Shown here piece by piece: positions 8,852-17,349 of a DNA stretch of 64,000 nt (positions within the stretch are counted from its first letter, which is position 1; every line of letters starts with the position of its first letter). This DNA comes from PALSA-505 sp963762615 (lineage in GTDB: Bacteria; Actinomycetota; Actinomycetes; Streptosporangiales; Streptosporangiaceae), in the NCBI GenBank assembly GCA_963762615.1, contig CAVXLG010000007.1, forward strand, positions 1 through 64,000, read 5' to 3'. Made by a program: the position numbers and the translations under genes. The notes under the pieces were generated by a model. That model searched no databases and was not told the origin of the DNA. It was given only the letters and a program-made list of their open reading frames with translations.

Positions 8852-9922
8852 GTGAGCCTGCCGGTGCCGGTGGTGTGGAGCGAGGAGTGCCTGCGGCACG
8901 AGGCCGGCGAGGTGTGGCTGGGCCTGCGGGAGCCGGGCACCGAGGTGCCGGCCCGGGCGCTGGCGCTGCGGGATGCGCTGGCCGCGGCGGGCGCTCCGGT
9001 GCTGGCTGCGCGGCGGCATGACGATGCGGCGCTGCGGGCCGTGCACGATCCGCTGCTGCTTGATCACCTGGCCGGGATCTGGCGGGACTGGGAGGCGGCC
9101 GGGCTGCCCGGGCGGTACGGCCGGGACCGTGTCGTTCCCTACCTGTTCCCCACGCCAGGCATGCTGGCCGGCCTGCCGATGCGCTCGCCTGCCGCCGTGC
9201 ACGGGCGGGCCGGCCGGTTCTGCTACGACACGATGACGCTGGTCGGCCCGGGCAGCTGGGAGGCGATCAGGGGAGCCGTCGACGCCGCGCTGACCGCCGC
9301 CGATCTGGTCAGCTCGGGTGCGCCCCTCGCTTACGCGCTGTGCCGGCCTCCCGGGCACCACGCCACCGCCGGCGCCTACGGCGGTTCCTGCTACCTCAAC
9401 AACGCCGCGGTCGCCGCCGAGGCGCTGCGCGCCGCCGGGGCCCGGCAGGTCGCGGTGATCGACATCGACGCGCACCACGGCAACGGCACCCAGATGATCT
9501 TCTACGACCGGGCCGACGTCTGGTACGGCTCGCTGCACGTCAACCCAGGCGCGGGCTGGTTCCCGCACTACGCCGGCTACGCCAGCGAACGCGGCCGGGG
9601 CGCGGGCCAGGGCAGCAACCGCAACCTGCCGCTGGCGCCCGGCACCGCGGACGAAGGGTGGCTCGCCGCGCTGGACATCCTGTGCGCGGAGGCGCACGCC
9701 GCGGGCGCCGATGCCGTCGTGGTGTCGCTCGGGCTGGACGCGGCGGCCGCCGACCCGGAGAGCCCGCTGCTGGTGTCCGAGGCCGGCTACCGCGCGGCGG
9801 GCCGCCGGATCGCCGCCCTGGCGCCGACCGTCCTGGTCCAGGAGGGCGGATATGACCTTCGGTCGCTGGGCGCCCTGGCCGTCGCGACGCTCGAGGGAGC
9901 CGCCGCGGGCGCGCGCGGATAG
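8852..9922 (+). CDS. Histone-deacetylase-family amidohydrolase (acetylpolyamine-deacetylase-like)
   Basis: The 356-residue protein carries the arginase/deacetylase-fold zinc site. It shows RPPGHHA with the catalytic His pair, YLNNAAVAAEAL, DIDAHHGNGTQ with zinc Asp and His, a distal Asp in SLGLDAAAADP, and GGYDL with the transition-state Tyr. GTG 8852 was chosen because GGGGGGAG lies 5-10 bases upstream. Bacterial members deacetylate acetylpolyamines or other small amides; the substrate here is inferred. The IS copy lies 20 bases after the stop, so the 3' end was nearly disrupted but is intact. Confidence 0.88.
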   Translation: MSLPVPVVWSEECLRHEAGEVWLGLREPGTEVPARALALRDALAAAGAPVLAARRHDDAALRAVHDPLLLDHLAGIWRDWEAAGLPGRYGRDRVVPYLFPTPGMLAGLPMRSPAAVHGRAGRFCYDTMTLVGPGSWEAIRGAVDAALTAADLVSSGAPLAYALCRPPGHHATAGAYGGSCYLNNAAVAAEALRAAGARQVAVIDIDAHHGNGTQMIFYDRADVWYGSLHVNPGAGWFPHYAGYASERGRGAGQGSNRNLPLAPGTADEGWLAALDILCAEAHAAGADAVVVSLGLDAAAADPESPLLVSEAGYRAAGRRIAALAPTVLVQEGGYDLRSLGALAVATLEGAAAGARG

Positions 9923-9942
9923 CCGGAGCTGCCGGGCCTGAG

Positions 9943-11543
9943 CTTGAGATTTAAGGTGCCTGACGTGCCATGACACGGATTGCCGGTTCTTGCGGTGGTA
10001 TGCCCGGCGTGTCGCCGGACGTGGATACGGCCTTTGCCTGATCATGTGGTCTCGCCAGAGAAACATGATCGACAGCAAAGGCCGTGATGGACAGTCTGCC
10101 GCAGGATCCTGGTCGCGTCGAGCAGCTTGCCCGCCTGGCGGGGTTCCGCCGTGAGCTGCATGAGTGCTTCACCGCGCGGGCGGACGCGCTGTTCGAGCTG
10201 TGCGACGCGGTGCTGTGCGCGCAGGGGCCGGTGCGCTCGGCGGCGGAGCTGTCGCTGGAGCCGGAGTTCCGCCGCGGGCACGGATCGGTGTATGACGCCC
10301 TGGCAGGGGGCCAGATAGATGCCGGGAGGCTGCGGCGGCTGCAGGTGGCAGCGATGACGCCGGCGGCTGAGGGTGATCCGCTGATGTTCGGGATCGACGT
10401 GACGCCGCTGGCCCGCCCGGACGCGGTGTTCGCCGATGAGCTGGTGATGGTGCAGGTGCGGGGTGCTGGCGGGGACCGGTACCTGCCGGGCTGGCCGCTG
10501 AGCGTGCTGGTGGGCGTGGGGTGGGGGTCCTCCTCGTGGGTGGATGCGATCGAGGCCAGGCGGCTGCGCCCGGGAGAGGACCATGTCGATGCCACCGTCG
10601 CGCAGGTTACCGATCTGCTCGGCGACCTGGCCGCCACCGGCCGGCGGCGGCCGGCTGACCCGCCGCCGCTGGTGATGCTGGATGCCGGGTACCCGGCCAC
10701 GGACCTGTCGCATGCCCTGGCCGGCCTGCCGGTTCAGCTGCTGGTGCGGCTGCGGTCCGACCGGGTGTTCTACGCTCCCGGCGGCCGGCGCGCGGACGGG
10801 AAGCCGGGCCGGCCCCGCCGGCACGGGCAGCGGTTCGCGCTGGCTGAGGCGGGCACCCATCACGCCCCCGATATCGAGCTGGCCGGCCAGTCGCGGCGGT
10901 ACGGGAAGGTGCGGGTGCGGGCCTGGAAGGGCCTGCACCAGGCCCTGGAGCGCAGCGGCCGGTGGTCCGGCTTCCCCCAGTGCCAGGAACTGCCGGTCGT
11001 GCCCGGCACGGTCATCCAGGTCAGCGTGGAACGCCTGCCCGGCGGCCGCGCGCCGCACAAAGACCTGTGGCTATGGCACCACGGGCCGGCCGAAGCCGAC
11101 GCAGGCCTGACGGACCTGCTGTGGAAGGCCTACCTCCGCCGGTTCGATCAAGAGCATTTCCACCGGTTCGGCAAGGTATACCTGGGCCTGGCCGCCGCCC
11201 GCCTGGCCTCGGCCGCGGCCACCGGCAGGTGGACCGCCCTGATCATCGCCGCCTATACCCAGCTGCGGCTGGCCTCAGCCCTCGTCGATGACTTGCGCCG
11301 GCCCTGGCACAACAAGCCCGCACCGGGGCAGGTACTCAGCCCCTACCGGGTCCGGCTCGGATTCCGCCGTCTCCGCACCCACCTGGGCACCCCGGCCAGG
11401 GCGGCGAAACCCACCCGGCCTGGTCCCGGCCGCCCCGCAGGATCCAGGAACCGGCCCAAGCCCCGGCCGCCGGTCTACCGCAAAACGGACACCAAGCACA
11501 CCACCGCCCGCGCCCCAGTCAAGCAAGATCCTTAAATCTCAAG
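9943..11543 (+). mobile_element. IS4-type insertion sequence, copy 1 (1601 bp)
   Basis: Perfect 14-bp terminal inverted repeats, CTTGAGATTTAAGG at 9943 and its complement ending at 11543, enclose one transposase gene. A 5-bp target duplication, CTGAG, lies at 9938-9942 and 11544-11548. Copy 2 at 11711 has the same length and encodes an identical protein, implying recent transposition. The IS4 placement rests on the YREK motif of the transposase, not on a database match. Confidence 0.93.
10084..11535 (+). CDS. IS4-type transposase, copy 1
   Basis: The 483-residue DDE transposase has catalytic Asp D105 (MFGIDVTPLA) and D200 (VMLDAGYP), and a perfect Y-(2)-R-(3)-E-(6)-K signature, Y350, R353, E357, K364. 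The tail from about 430 is basic and proline-rich, as expected for DNA contact. The codon before the start is GTG and two ATGs are in tandem; GCAAAGGCC gives at best a weak ribosome site. The frame is intact and it is probably active. The stop lies 8 bases inside the right terminal repeat. Confidence 0.9.
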   Translation: MMDSLPQDPGRVEQLARLAGFRRELHECFTARADALFELCDAVLCAQGPVRSAAELSLEPEFRRGHGSVYDALAGGQIDAGRLRRLQVAAMTPAAEGDPLMFGIDVTPLARPDAVFADELVMVQVRGAGGDRYLPGWPLSVLVGVGWGSSSWVDAIEARRLRPGEDHVDATVAQVTDLLGDLAATGRRRPADPPPLVMLDAGYPATDLSHALAGLPVQLLVRLRSDRVFYAPGGRRADGKPGRPRRHGQRFALAEAGTHHAPDIELAGQSRRYGKVRVRAWKGLHQALERSGRWSGFPQCQELPVVPGTVIQVSVERLPGGRAPHKDLWLWHHGPAEADAGLTDLLWKAYLRRFDQEHFHRFGKVYLGLAAARLASAAATGRWTALIIAAYTQLRLASALVDDLRRPWHNKPAPGQVLSPYRVRLGFRRLRTHLGTPARAAKPTRPGPGRPAGSRNRPKPRPPVYRKTDTKHTTARAPVKQDP

Positions 11544-11546
11544 CTG

Positions 11547-11707
11547 AGAGCGCCCGGCAATAGGGCGTTGGATCAGGGAGCGGCGTCGAGGCAATCCCTG
11601 GCAAGGCCGAGGAGGGAGTCAGCCTGGATTTGGCTGGCGACCGACGAGAACGCCGCCAGGGGCAGCCTGGGCGCCGCGAGCCCGGCAGTCCTATTACCGG
11701 GCGCTCT
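11547..11707. repeat. 161-bp MITE-like element with 18-bp inverted ends, both tips hit by the IS
   Basis: The left end AGAGCGCCCGGCAATAGG (11547-11564) is the reverse complement of the right end CCTATTACCGGGCGCTCT (11690-11707) with one mismatch. The 125-base interior has no convincing reading frame. The flanking IS copies sit at mirror positions: their target duplications CTGAG and CTAAC each contain the last two bases of an end repeat. It may be a non-autonomous element, a REP-like palindrome or a bidirectional terminator between the convergent deacetylase and ABC genes. Confidence 0.75.
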
Positions 11708-11710
11708 AAC

Positions 11711-13311
11711 CTTGAGATTTAAGGTGCCTGACGTGCCATGACACGGATTGCCGGTTCTTGCGGTGGTATGCCCGGCGTGTCGCCGGACGTGGATACGGCC
11801 TTTGCCTGATCATGTGGTCTCGCCAGAGAAACATGATCGACAGCAAAGGCCGTGATGGACAGTCTGCCGCAGGATCCTGGTCGCGTCGAGCAGCTTGCCC
11901 GCCTGGCGGGGTTCCGCCGTGAGCTGCATGAGTGCTTCACCGCGCGGGCGGACGCGCTGTTCGAGCTGTGCGACGCGGTGCTGTGCGCGCAGGGGCCGGT
12001 GCGCTCGGCGGCGGAGCTGTCGCTGGAGCCGGAGTTCCGCCGCGGGCACGGATCGGTGTATGACGCCCTGGCAGGGGGCCAGATAGATGCCGGGAGGCTG
12101 CGGCGGCTGCAGGTGGCAGCGATGACGCCGGCGGCTGAGGGTGATCCGCTGATGTTCGGGATCGACGTGACGCCGCTGGCCCGCCCGGACGCGGTGTTCG
12201 CCGATGAGCTGGTGATGGTGCAGGTGCGGGGTGCTGGCGGGGACCGGTACCTGCCGGGCTGGCCGCTGAGCGTGCTGGTGGGCGTGGGGTGGGGGTCCTC
12301 CTCGTGGGTGGATGCGATCGAGGCCAGGCGGCTGCGCCCGGGAGAGGACCATGTCGATGCCACCGTCGCGCAGGTTACCGATCTGCTCGGCGACCTGGCC
12401 GCCACCGGCCGGCGGCGGCCGGCTGACCCGCCGCCGCTGGTGATGCTGGATGCCGGGTACCCGGCCACGGACCTGTCGCATGCCCTGGCCGGCCTGCCGG
12501 TTCAGCTGCTGGTGCGGCTGCGGTCCGACCGGGTGTTCTACGCTCCCGGCGGCCGGCGCGCGGACGGGAAGCCGGGCCGGCCCCGCCGGCACGGGCAGCG
12601 GTTCGCGCTGGCTGAGGCGGGCACCCATCACGCCCCCGATATCGAGCTGGCCGGCCAGTCGCGGCGGTACGGGAAGGTGCGGGTGCGGGCCTGGAAGGGC
12701 CTGCACCAGGCCCTGGAGCGCAGCGGCCGGTGGTCCGGCTTCCCCCAGTGCCAGGAACTGCCGGTCGTGCCCGGCACGGTCATCCAGGTCAGCGTGGAAC
12801 GCCTGCCCGGCGGCCGCGCGCCGCACAAAGACCTGTGGCTATGGCACCACGGGCCGGCCGAAGCCGACGCAGGCCTGACGGACCTGCTGTGGAAGGCCTA
12901 CCTCCGCCGGTTCGATCAAGAGCATTTCCACCGGTTCGGCAAGGTATACCTGGGCCTGGCCGCCGCCCGCCTGGCCTCGGCCGCGGCCACCGGCAGGTGG
13001 ACCGCCCTGATCATCGCCGCCTATACCCAGCTGCGGCTGGCCTCAGCCCTCGTCGATGACTTGCGCCGGCCCTGGCACAACAAGCCCGCACCGGGGCAGG
13101 TACTCAGCCCCTACCGGGTCCGGCTCGGATTCCGCCGTCTCCGCACCCACCTGGGCACCCCGGCCAGGGCGGCGAAACCCACCCGGCCTGGTCCCGGCCG
13201 CCCCGCAGGATCCAGGAACCGGCCCAAGCCCCGGCCGCCGGTCTACCGCAAAACGGACACCAAGCACACCACCGCCCGCGCCCCAGTCAAGCAAGATCCT
13301 TAAATCTCAAG
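11711..13311 (+). mobile_element. IS4-type insertion sequence, copy 2 (1601 bp)
   Basis: Same 14-bp terminal repeats (11711-11724 and 13298-13311), same orientation and an identical encoded protein as copy 1. Its own 5-bp target duplication CTAAC lies at 11706-11710 and 13312-13316. The right duplicate contains the TAG stop of the ABC ATPase gene (minus strand), so the insertion stopped exactly at that gene's end without altering the protein. Confidence 0.93.
11852..13303 (+). CDS. IS4-type transposase, copy 2
   Basis: This protein is residue-for-residue identical to the transposase at 10084, including D105, D200 and the YREK residues 350/353/357/364. The frame is intact, so either copy could supply enzyme for both. 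The identity implies recent duplication or gene conversion. The identical pair 1768 bp apart in direct orientation is a ready substrate for homologous deletion of the intervening 161-bp element and one IS copy. Confidence 0.9.
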   Translation: MMDSLPQDPGRVEQLARLAGFRRELHECFTARADALFELCDAVLCAQGPVRSAAELSLEPEFRRGHGSVYDALAGGQIDAGRLRRLQVAAMTPAAEGDPLMFGIDVTPLARPDAVFADELVMVQVRGAGGDRYLPGWPLSVLVGVGWGSSSWVDAIEARRLRPGEDHVDATVAQVTDLLGDLAATGRRRPADPPPLVMLDAGYPATDLSHALAGLPVQLLVRLRSDRVFYAPGGRRADGKPGRPRRHGQRFALAEAGTHHAPDIELAGQSRRYGKVRVRAWKGLHQALERSGRWSGFPQCQELPVVPGTVIQVSVERLPGGRAPHKDLWLWHHGPAEADAGLTDLLWKAYLRRFDQEHFHRFGKVYLGLAAARLASAAATGRWTALIIAAYTQLRLASALVDDLRRPWHNKPAPGQVLSPYRVRLGFRRLRTHLGTPARAAKPTRPGPGRPAGSRNRPKPRPPVYRKTDTKHTTARAPVKQDP

Positions 13312-15354
13312 CTAACCCTGCAGGGGGAAATGACAAGCCGCGACATGCCCGGGCCCGAACGAGCGCAGCTGCGGCTCCTGCTCGGTGCAGAGATCCTGCG
13401 CGAACGGGCACCGGGTCCGGAACCGGCAGCCGGACGGCGGGTGGACCGGACTGGGCAGCTCGCCCTTGATTCCCGCCCCCTTCCTGGCCTTGGCCAGCGC
13501 GGGGTCCGGGATCGGAATCGCCTCGATCAGCCCGGCCGTGTACGGGTGCGCCGCGCGCTGGTAGATGTCGTCGGCCGAGCCCATCTCGACCAGCTTGCCC
13601 AGGTACATGACACCGATCCGGTCGGCCATGTACTTGACGACCCCGAGGTCGTGGGAGATGACGATGTAGGTCAGGCCGTGGTCGGCCTGCAGCCGCTTCA
13701 TCAGGTTGAGCACCTGGGCCCGGATGGAGACGTCAAGCGCGCTGACCGGCTCGTCGGCGACGATGACCTTCGGGCTCAGGGTGAGCGCCCGGGCCAGGCC
13801 GATCCGCTGCCGCTGTCCGCCCGAGAACTCGTGCGGGTAGCGCTCGACCGCATGCCGCGGCAGCCCGACCTCGTCGAGCAGTTCGAAGACGCGCCGGTCC
13901 TGCTGCTGGCGGGTCCCGACGTGCTGGATGGTGAGCGGCTCGCGGATGATCGATCCGACCCGCATCCTCGGGTCGAGGGAGGAGTAAGGGTCCTGGAACA
14001 TCAGCTGCAGATCGCGGCGCTTCCTGCGCAGCTCACCTCCGCTGAGGGCGGAAATGTCCTGGCCGCCCAGCAGCACGGCGCCCGAGTTCGGGCGCTCGAG
14101 CGCCGTCACCACCCGCCCGATGGTGGTCTTCCCGCAGCCCGACTCGCCGACCAGGCCGAACGTCTCTCCTGCCCGGACGCTGAACGAGACATCGGACACC
14201 GCGTGCACGCTCGCGACCTTGCGCTGCAAGATCAGCCCGGCGGTCACCGGGAACTCCTTGACCAGATCGCGCACCTCGAGCAGGGACGTGCCCGCCGGTG
14301 CCGCGTCTTCGCGGTCAGGTCCGGCCGGGCGGGCGGTGACCGCCTGCGCGCGAGCATTCGTGTCGTCCGCCGCCCCCGCGCCGGCCCGTCGAACCGGATG
14401 CCAGCAGGAGAACAGGTGCTCCGGGGTCTCGCCGACCAGCGGCGGCTCCTGGCTGCGGCACTTGTCGGTGGCGCGGCTGCACCTCGGCGCGAACCGGCAG
14501 CCGTCCGGCGGGCGCGCCAAATCCGGCGGGAGCCCGCCGATGCTGAGCAGCCGCTGCGCGCTGCTGGCGTTCAGCCGGGGAATGGACGCGAGCAGGGCAT
14601 GGGTATACGGGTGACGCATGCGCCGGAACAGGGTCGCGGTCTCGGCGACCTCGACCATCCGGCCGGCGTACATCACCTGGACCCGGTCCGCGTGCCCGGC
14701 GATCACCCCCATGTCGTGCGTGATCAGCAGCATCGCCATGCCCAGGCGGTCCTTGAGGTCGTGCAGCAGGGCGAGGATCTGCGCCTGGATGGTGACGTCC
14801 AGGGCGGTGGTCGGCTCGTCGGCGATCAGCAGCCTCGGCTCGCAGCTCAACGCCATCGCGATCATCACGCGCTGGCGCAGCCCGCCGGACAGCTGATGCG
14901 GGTAGTCGCCCAGCCGCTCGGCCGGCCTGGGCAGGCCGACCAGGCCGAGCACCTCGATCGCCCGGGCCGTGGCCGCGGCCTTGCTCGCCGCCGTGTGCAG
15001 CCGGACCGGCTCGGCCACCTGGTAGCCGACCGTCTTGGTGGGATCCAGCGAGGTGAGCGGGTCCTGGAAGATCATGGCGACGTCGTTGCCGCGGATCGTC
15101 CGCATCTCCTGGTCACTCAGGCCGACCAGTTCCCTGCCGTCCAGCTTGATCGAGCCGCCGACGATCGCCCCGCCCGGTGGCAGCAGCCCCATGATGGACA
15201 GGCCGGTCATCGACTTCCCGCACCCCGACTCGCCGACCAGTCCGAGCGCCTCGCCCGGCTCGATGGTGAGATCGACGTTGCCGACAGCCTGGACGACCGA
15301 CTTGGTCAGCTGAATGTGCGTCGACAGATCGGTGATCTGCAGGACGGGGGGCAT
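13312..15354 (-). CDS. Fused dipeptide/oligopeptide ABC transporter ATPase (DppD-DppF type)
   Basis: Two complete ABC ATPase domains lie in one 680-residue chain. Domain 1 (about 1-330) has Walker A GESGCGKS, signature LSGGLRQR and Walker B LLIADEP. Domain 2 (about 355-680) has GESGCGKTT, FSGGQRQR and VIVADEP. Each ends in the oligopeptide-type Cys-rich tail (GCRFAPRC, GCRFRTRC). In most bacteria these are two proteins; the fusion is common in actinomycetes. It powers import through the two permeases encoded just upstream. The IS copy 2 target duplication overlaps its stop codon. Confidence 0.92.
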   Translation of the reverse strand: MPPVLQITDLSTHIQLTKSVVQAVGNVDLTIEPGEALGLVGESGCGKSMTGLSIMGLLPPGGAIVGGSIKLDGRELVGLSDQEMRTIRGNDVAMIFQDPLTSLDPTKTVGYQVAEPVRLHTAASKAAATARAIEVLGLVGLPRPAERLGDYPHQLSGGLRQRVMIAMALSCEPRLLIADEPTTALDVTIQAQILALLHDLKDRLGMAMLLITHDMGVIAGHADRVQVMYAGRMVEVAETATLFRRMRHPYTHALLASIPRLNASSAQRLLSIGGLPPDLARPPDGCRFAPRCSRATDKCRSQEPPLVGETPEHLFSCWHPVRRAGAGAADDTNARAQAVTARPAGPDREDAAPAGTSLLEVRDLVKEFPVTAGLILQRKVASVHAVSDVSFSVRAGETFGLVGESGCGKTTIGRVVTALERPNSGAVLLGGQDISALSGGELRRKRRDLQLMFQDPYSSLDPRMRVGSIIREPLTIQHVGTRQQQDRRVFELLDEVGLPRHAVERYPHEFSGGQRQRIGLARALTLSPKVIVADEPVSALDVSIRAQVLNLMKRLQADHGLTYIVISHDLGVVKYMADRIGVMYLGKLVEMGSADDIYQRAAHPYTAGLIEAIPIPDPALAKARKGAGIKGELPSPVHPPSGCRFRTRCPFAQDLCTEQEPQLRSFGPGHVAACHFPLQG

Positions 15355-15409
15355 CCGGGCTACTCCTGGGTCGGCGGCTGGTACCGGGCAGGCCGAGACG
15401 GGACCGTGC

Positions 15410-16327
15410 TCACCGGCGGCGCAGCCTGACGTCTAGCGCGTCCCGCAGCGCATCGCCCAGCAGGTTGCAGGCCATCACCACCACGATGATGCAGATCCCG
15501 ACCGGGTAGACCTGCCACCAGTAACCGTCTTGCAGGTAGGTGATCCCCTTGTTGAGCATGTCGCCCCAGTCGAAGGTGGGGTACTGCAGGCCGAAGCCGA
15601 GGAAGCCGAGCGTGGCGACGGCCAGGATCGCGTCCGCCACGCTGAACGTGGCGGTCACGATGATCACTCCGAGCGCGTTGGGCAGCAGGTGCCGGTTGAT
15701 GAGCCGGATGCTCCCGGCTCCCGCCGCGCGGGCCGCGGAGACGAAGTCCCGCACGCGCAGCGTGAGCACTTCGCCCCGGACAAGCCGCGCCGGGACCTGC
15801 CACGTGAAGATCCCGATAATCAGGCTGAGCCCGAGAACGGTCGCACCGTAGCGAACCGCCACGATCAGCACGACGAACAGGAACGGGATCGACAGCAGGA
15901 CGTCCACGATCCGCATCAGCACCCCGTCGAGCAGCCCCCCGGCCAGGCCGGACACTGCTCCCCAGATCGCGCCCCAGACCATCCCGATGAACGCGGAGAG
16001 GAAGCCGATCTCCAGCGCGGCGCGCCCGCCGATCATCAGCTCCTCGAGCACGTCGAAGCCCTGGTCGTCGGTGCCCAGCGGATGCCCGGCAGCGGGCGGC
16101 TGGTTGGTGGCGACGAGGTCGGAGGTCAGCCCGCCGTGGTAGACCAGCGGCCCGAGATAGCAGAACAGCACGAAGAAGACCAGCGCGGCGAGCCCCAGCA
16201 CCGCCAGCTTGTTCTGGGCGAACTCCCGCGCAGCTAGCCGCCAGCCGCTCTGCACCGGGCCGACCGCGCCGCCCTCGGGCTCGGGTGCTAGCCCAGGCGG
16301 CGGAAGTTCCGGGGCTATGTTCGTCAC
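15410..16327 (-). CDS. Peptide ABC transporter permease (DppC/OppC type)
   Basis: The 305-residue inner-membrane protein has an N-terminal cytoplasmic segment, a first hydrophobic helix (NKLAVLGLAALVFFVLF), the OppC-type HPLGTDDQGFDV motif and five further helices. The EAA loop has the form ARAAGAGSIRLINRHLLPN. It pairs with the DppB-type permease to form the channel. It is 55 bases upstream of the ATPase gene and 27 bases after the other permease, so the genes are a single operon. Confidence 0.9.
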   Translation of the reverse strand: MTNIAPELPPPGLAPEPEGGAVGPVQSGWRLAAREFAQNKLAVLGLAALVFFVLFCYLGPLVYHGGLTSDLVATNQPPAAGHPLGTDDQGFDVLEELMIGGRAALEIGFLSAFIGMVWGAIWGAVSGLAGGLLDGVLMRIVDVLLSIPFLFVVLIVAVRYGATVLGLSLIIGIFTWQVPARLVRGEVLTLRVRDFVSAARAAGAGSIRLINRHLLPNALGVIIVTATFSVADAILAVATLGFLGFGLQYPTFDWGDMLNKGITYLQDGYWWQVYPVGICIIVVVMACNLLGDALRDALDVRLRRR

Positions 16328-16354
16328 GCGTCATCTCCTGGCGAAAGCAAGCGG

Positions 16355-17302
16355 TCAGACCAGCCGGATCCGCGGGTCGGCGACGGTCAGGGCGATATCG
16401 GCGATGAAGTTCCCCGCGATGGTCAGGGCCGCGCCGACCAGCGTGTAGGCGAGCAGGACCGGGTAGTCGGCGGTGCCCAGGCTGTCGTAGAACAGCAGCC
16501 CGAGACCGGGGAAGTTGAAGACCGCCTCGCAGACCAGGTTCCCTGCCAGCAGGGCGGGGATCGACAGGCCGATCAGGGTGATCATCGGCAGGAACGCGTT
16601 GCGGAGCAGGTGCCGCCACAGCACCAGCCGCTCCGGCAGGCCCTTGGCCCGGGCCGCCTTGATGTAGTCCTGGGCCAGCGTGTCGATCGCCGCCGACCGC
16701 ATGTACCGGGAGTACCCGGCCAGCTCGAGCAGGGTCAGGCAGACGATCGGCAGGGTCATGGCGCGCCAGTCGGTGATGATCGAGATCATGGAGGTGGTCT
16801 GCGGGCCCTCATAGCTGAAGATCGGGAAGGTGATCGCGAACACCTGGATCGCGATCAGGTAGAGGAAGAAGTCCGGCATCGCGTAGGTCACGAATGCCCC
16901 GGTCGTCACCACGGCGTCGCCGACCGTGTTCCGCCGGACCGCCTGGTAGATGCCGAGCGGGATCGCGATCACCACGGACAGGAACAGCGTGACGCCGGAC
17001 AGGTAGGCGCTGCGCAGCCAGCGCTCCTGGAACAGCGCGGCCACGCTCTGGTTCAGCTTGTAGGAGTAGCCGAGGTTCCCGTGCAGCAGCTGGTTGAGGT
17101 AGCGCAGGTACTGCACGATCCACGGGTCGTCGAAGCCGTGCTGCTGGTTCCACTGCGCGACGGAGAGCTTGTTCGCGTGCGGGCCCAGCACGTCGATGGC
17201 CGGCGTGGGGTAGATCACGTGCAGCATGAAGAAGATGAAGATCGAGACGCCGAGGAGCACCACGATCGCCGTCGCCGCGCGGCGGATGAGGTAAGCCGTC
17301 AC
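16355..17302 (-). CDS. Peptide ABC transporter permease (DppB/OppB type)
   Basis: The 315-residue protein begins MTAYLIRRAATAIVVLLGVSIFIFFMLH, the typical OppB opening, followed by a periplasm-side loop and five further helices. The EAA motif is YIKAARAKGLPERLVLWRHLLRNA. Substrate is probably di- or oligopeptides, but nickel and opine systems share this architecture, so specificity is inferred. It follows the binding-protein gene by 47 bases. Confidence 0.9.
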   Translation of the reverse strand: MTAYLIRRAATAIVVLLGVSIFIFFMLHVIYPTPAIDVLGPHANKLSVAQWNQQHGFDDPWIVQYLRYLNQLLHGNLGYSYKLNQSVAALFQERWLRSAYLSGVTLFLSVVIAIPLGIYQAVRRNTVGDAVVTTGAFVTYAMPDFFLYLIAIQVFAITFPIFSYEGPQTTSMISIITDWRAMTLPIVCLTLLELAGYSRYMRSAAIDTLAQDYIKAARAKGLPERLVLWRHLLRNAFLPMITLIGLSIPALLAGNLVCEAVFNFPGLGLLFYDSLGTADYPVLLAYTLVGAALTIAGNFIADIALTVADPRIRLV

Positions 17303-17349
17303 ACCGTATGCCTCTGCTCAGGTGACGCACCCGTGCGTCACGCGCCCGG

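Noticed and set aside
9943..13311. Composite transposon made of the two IS copies and the 161 bp between them
   Set aside because: Each copy has its own, different 5-bp target duplication, so they inserted independently; the interior carries no gene.
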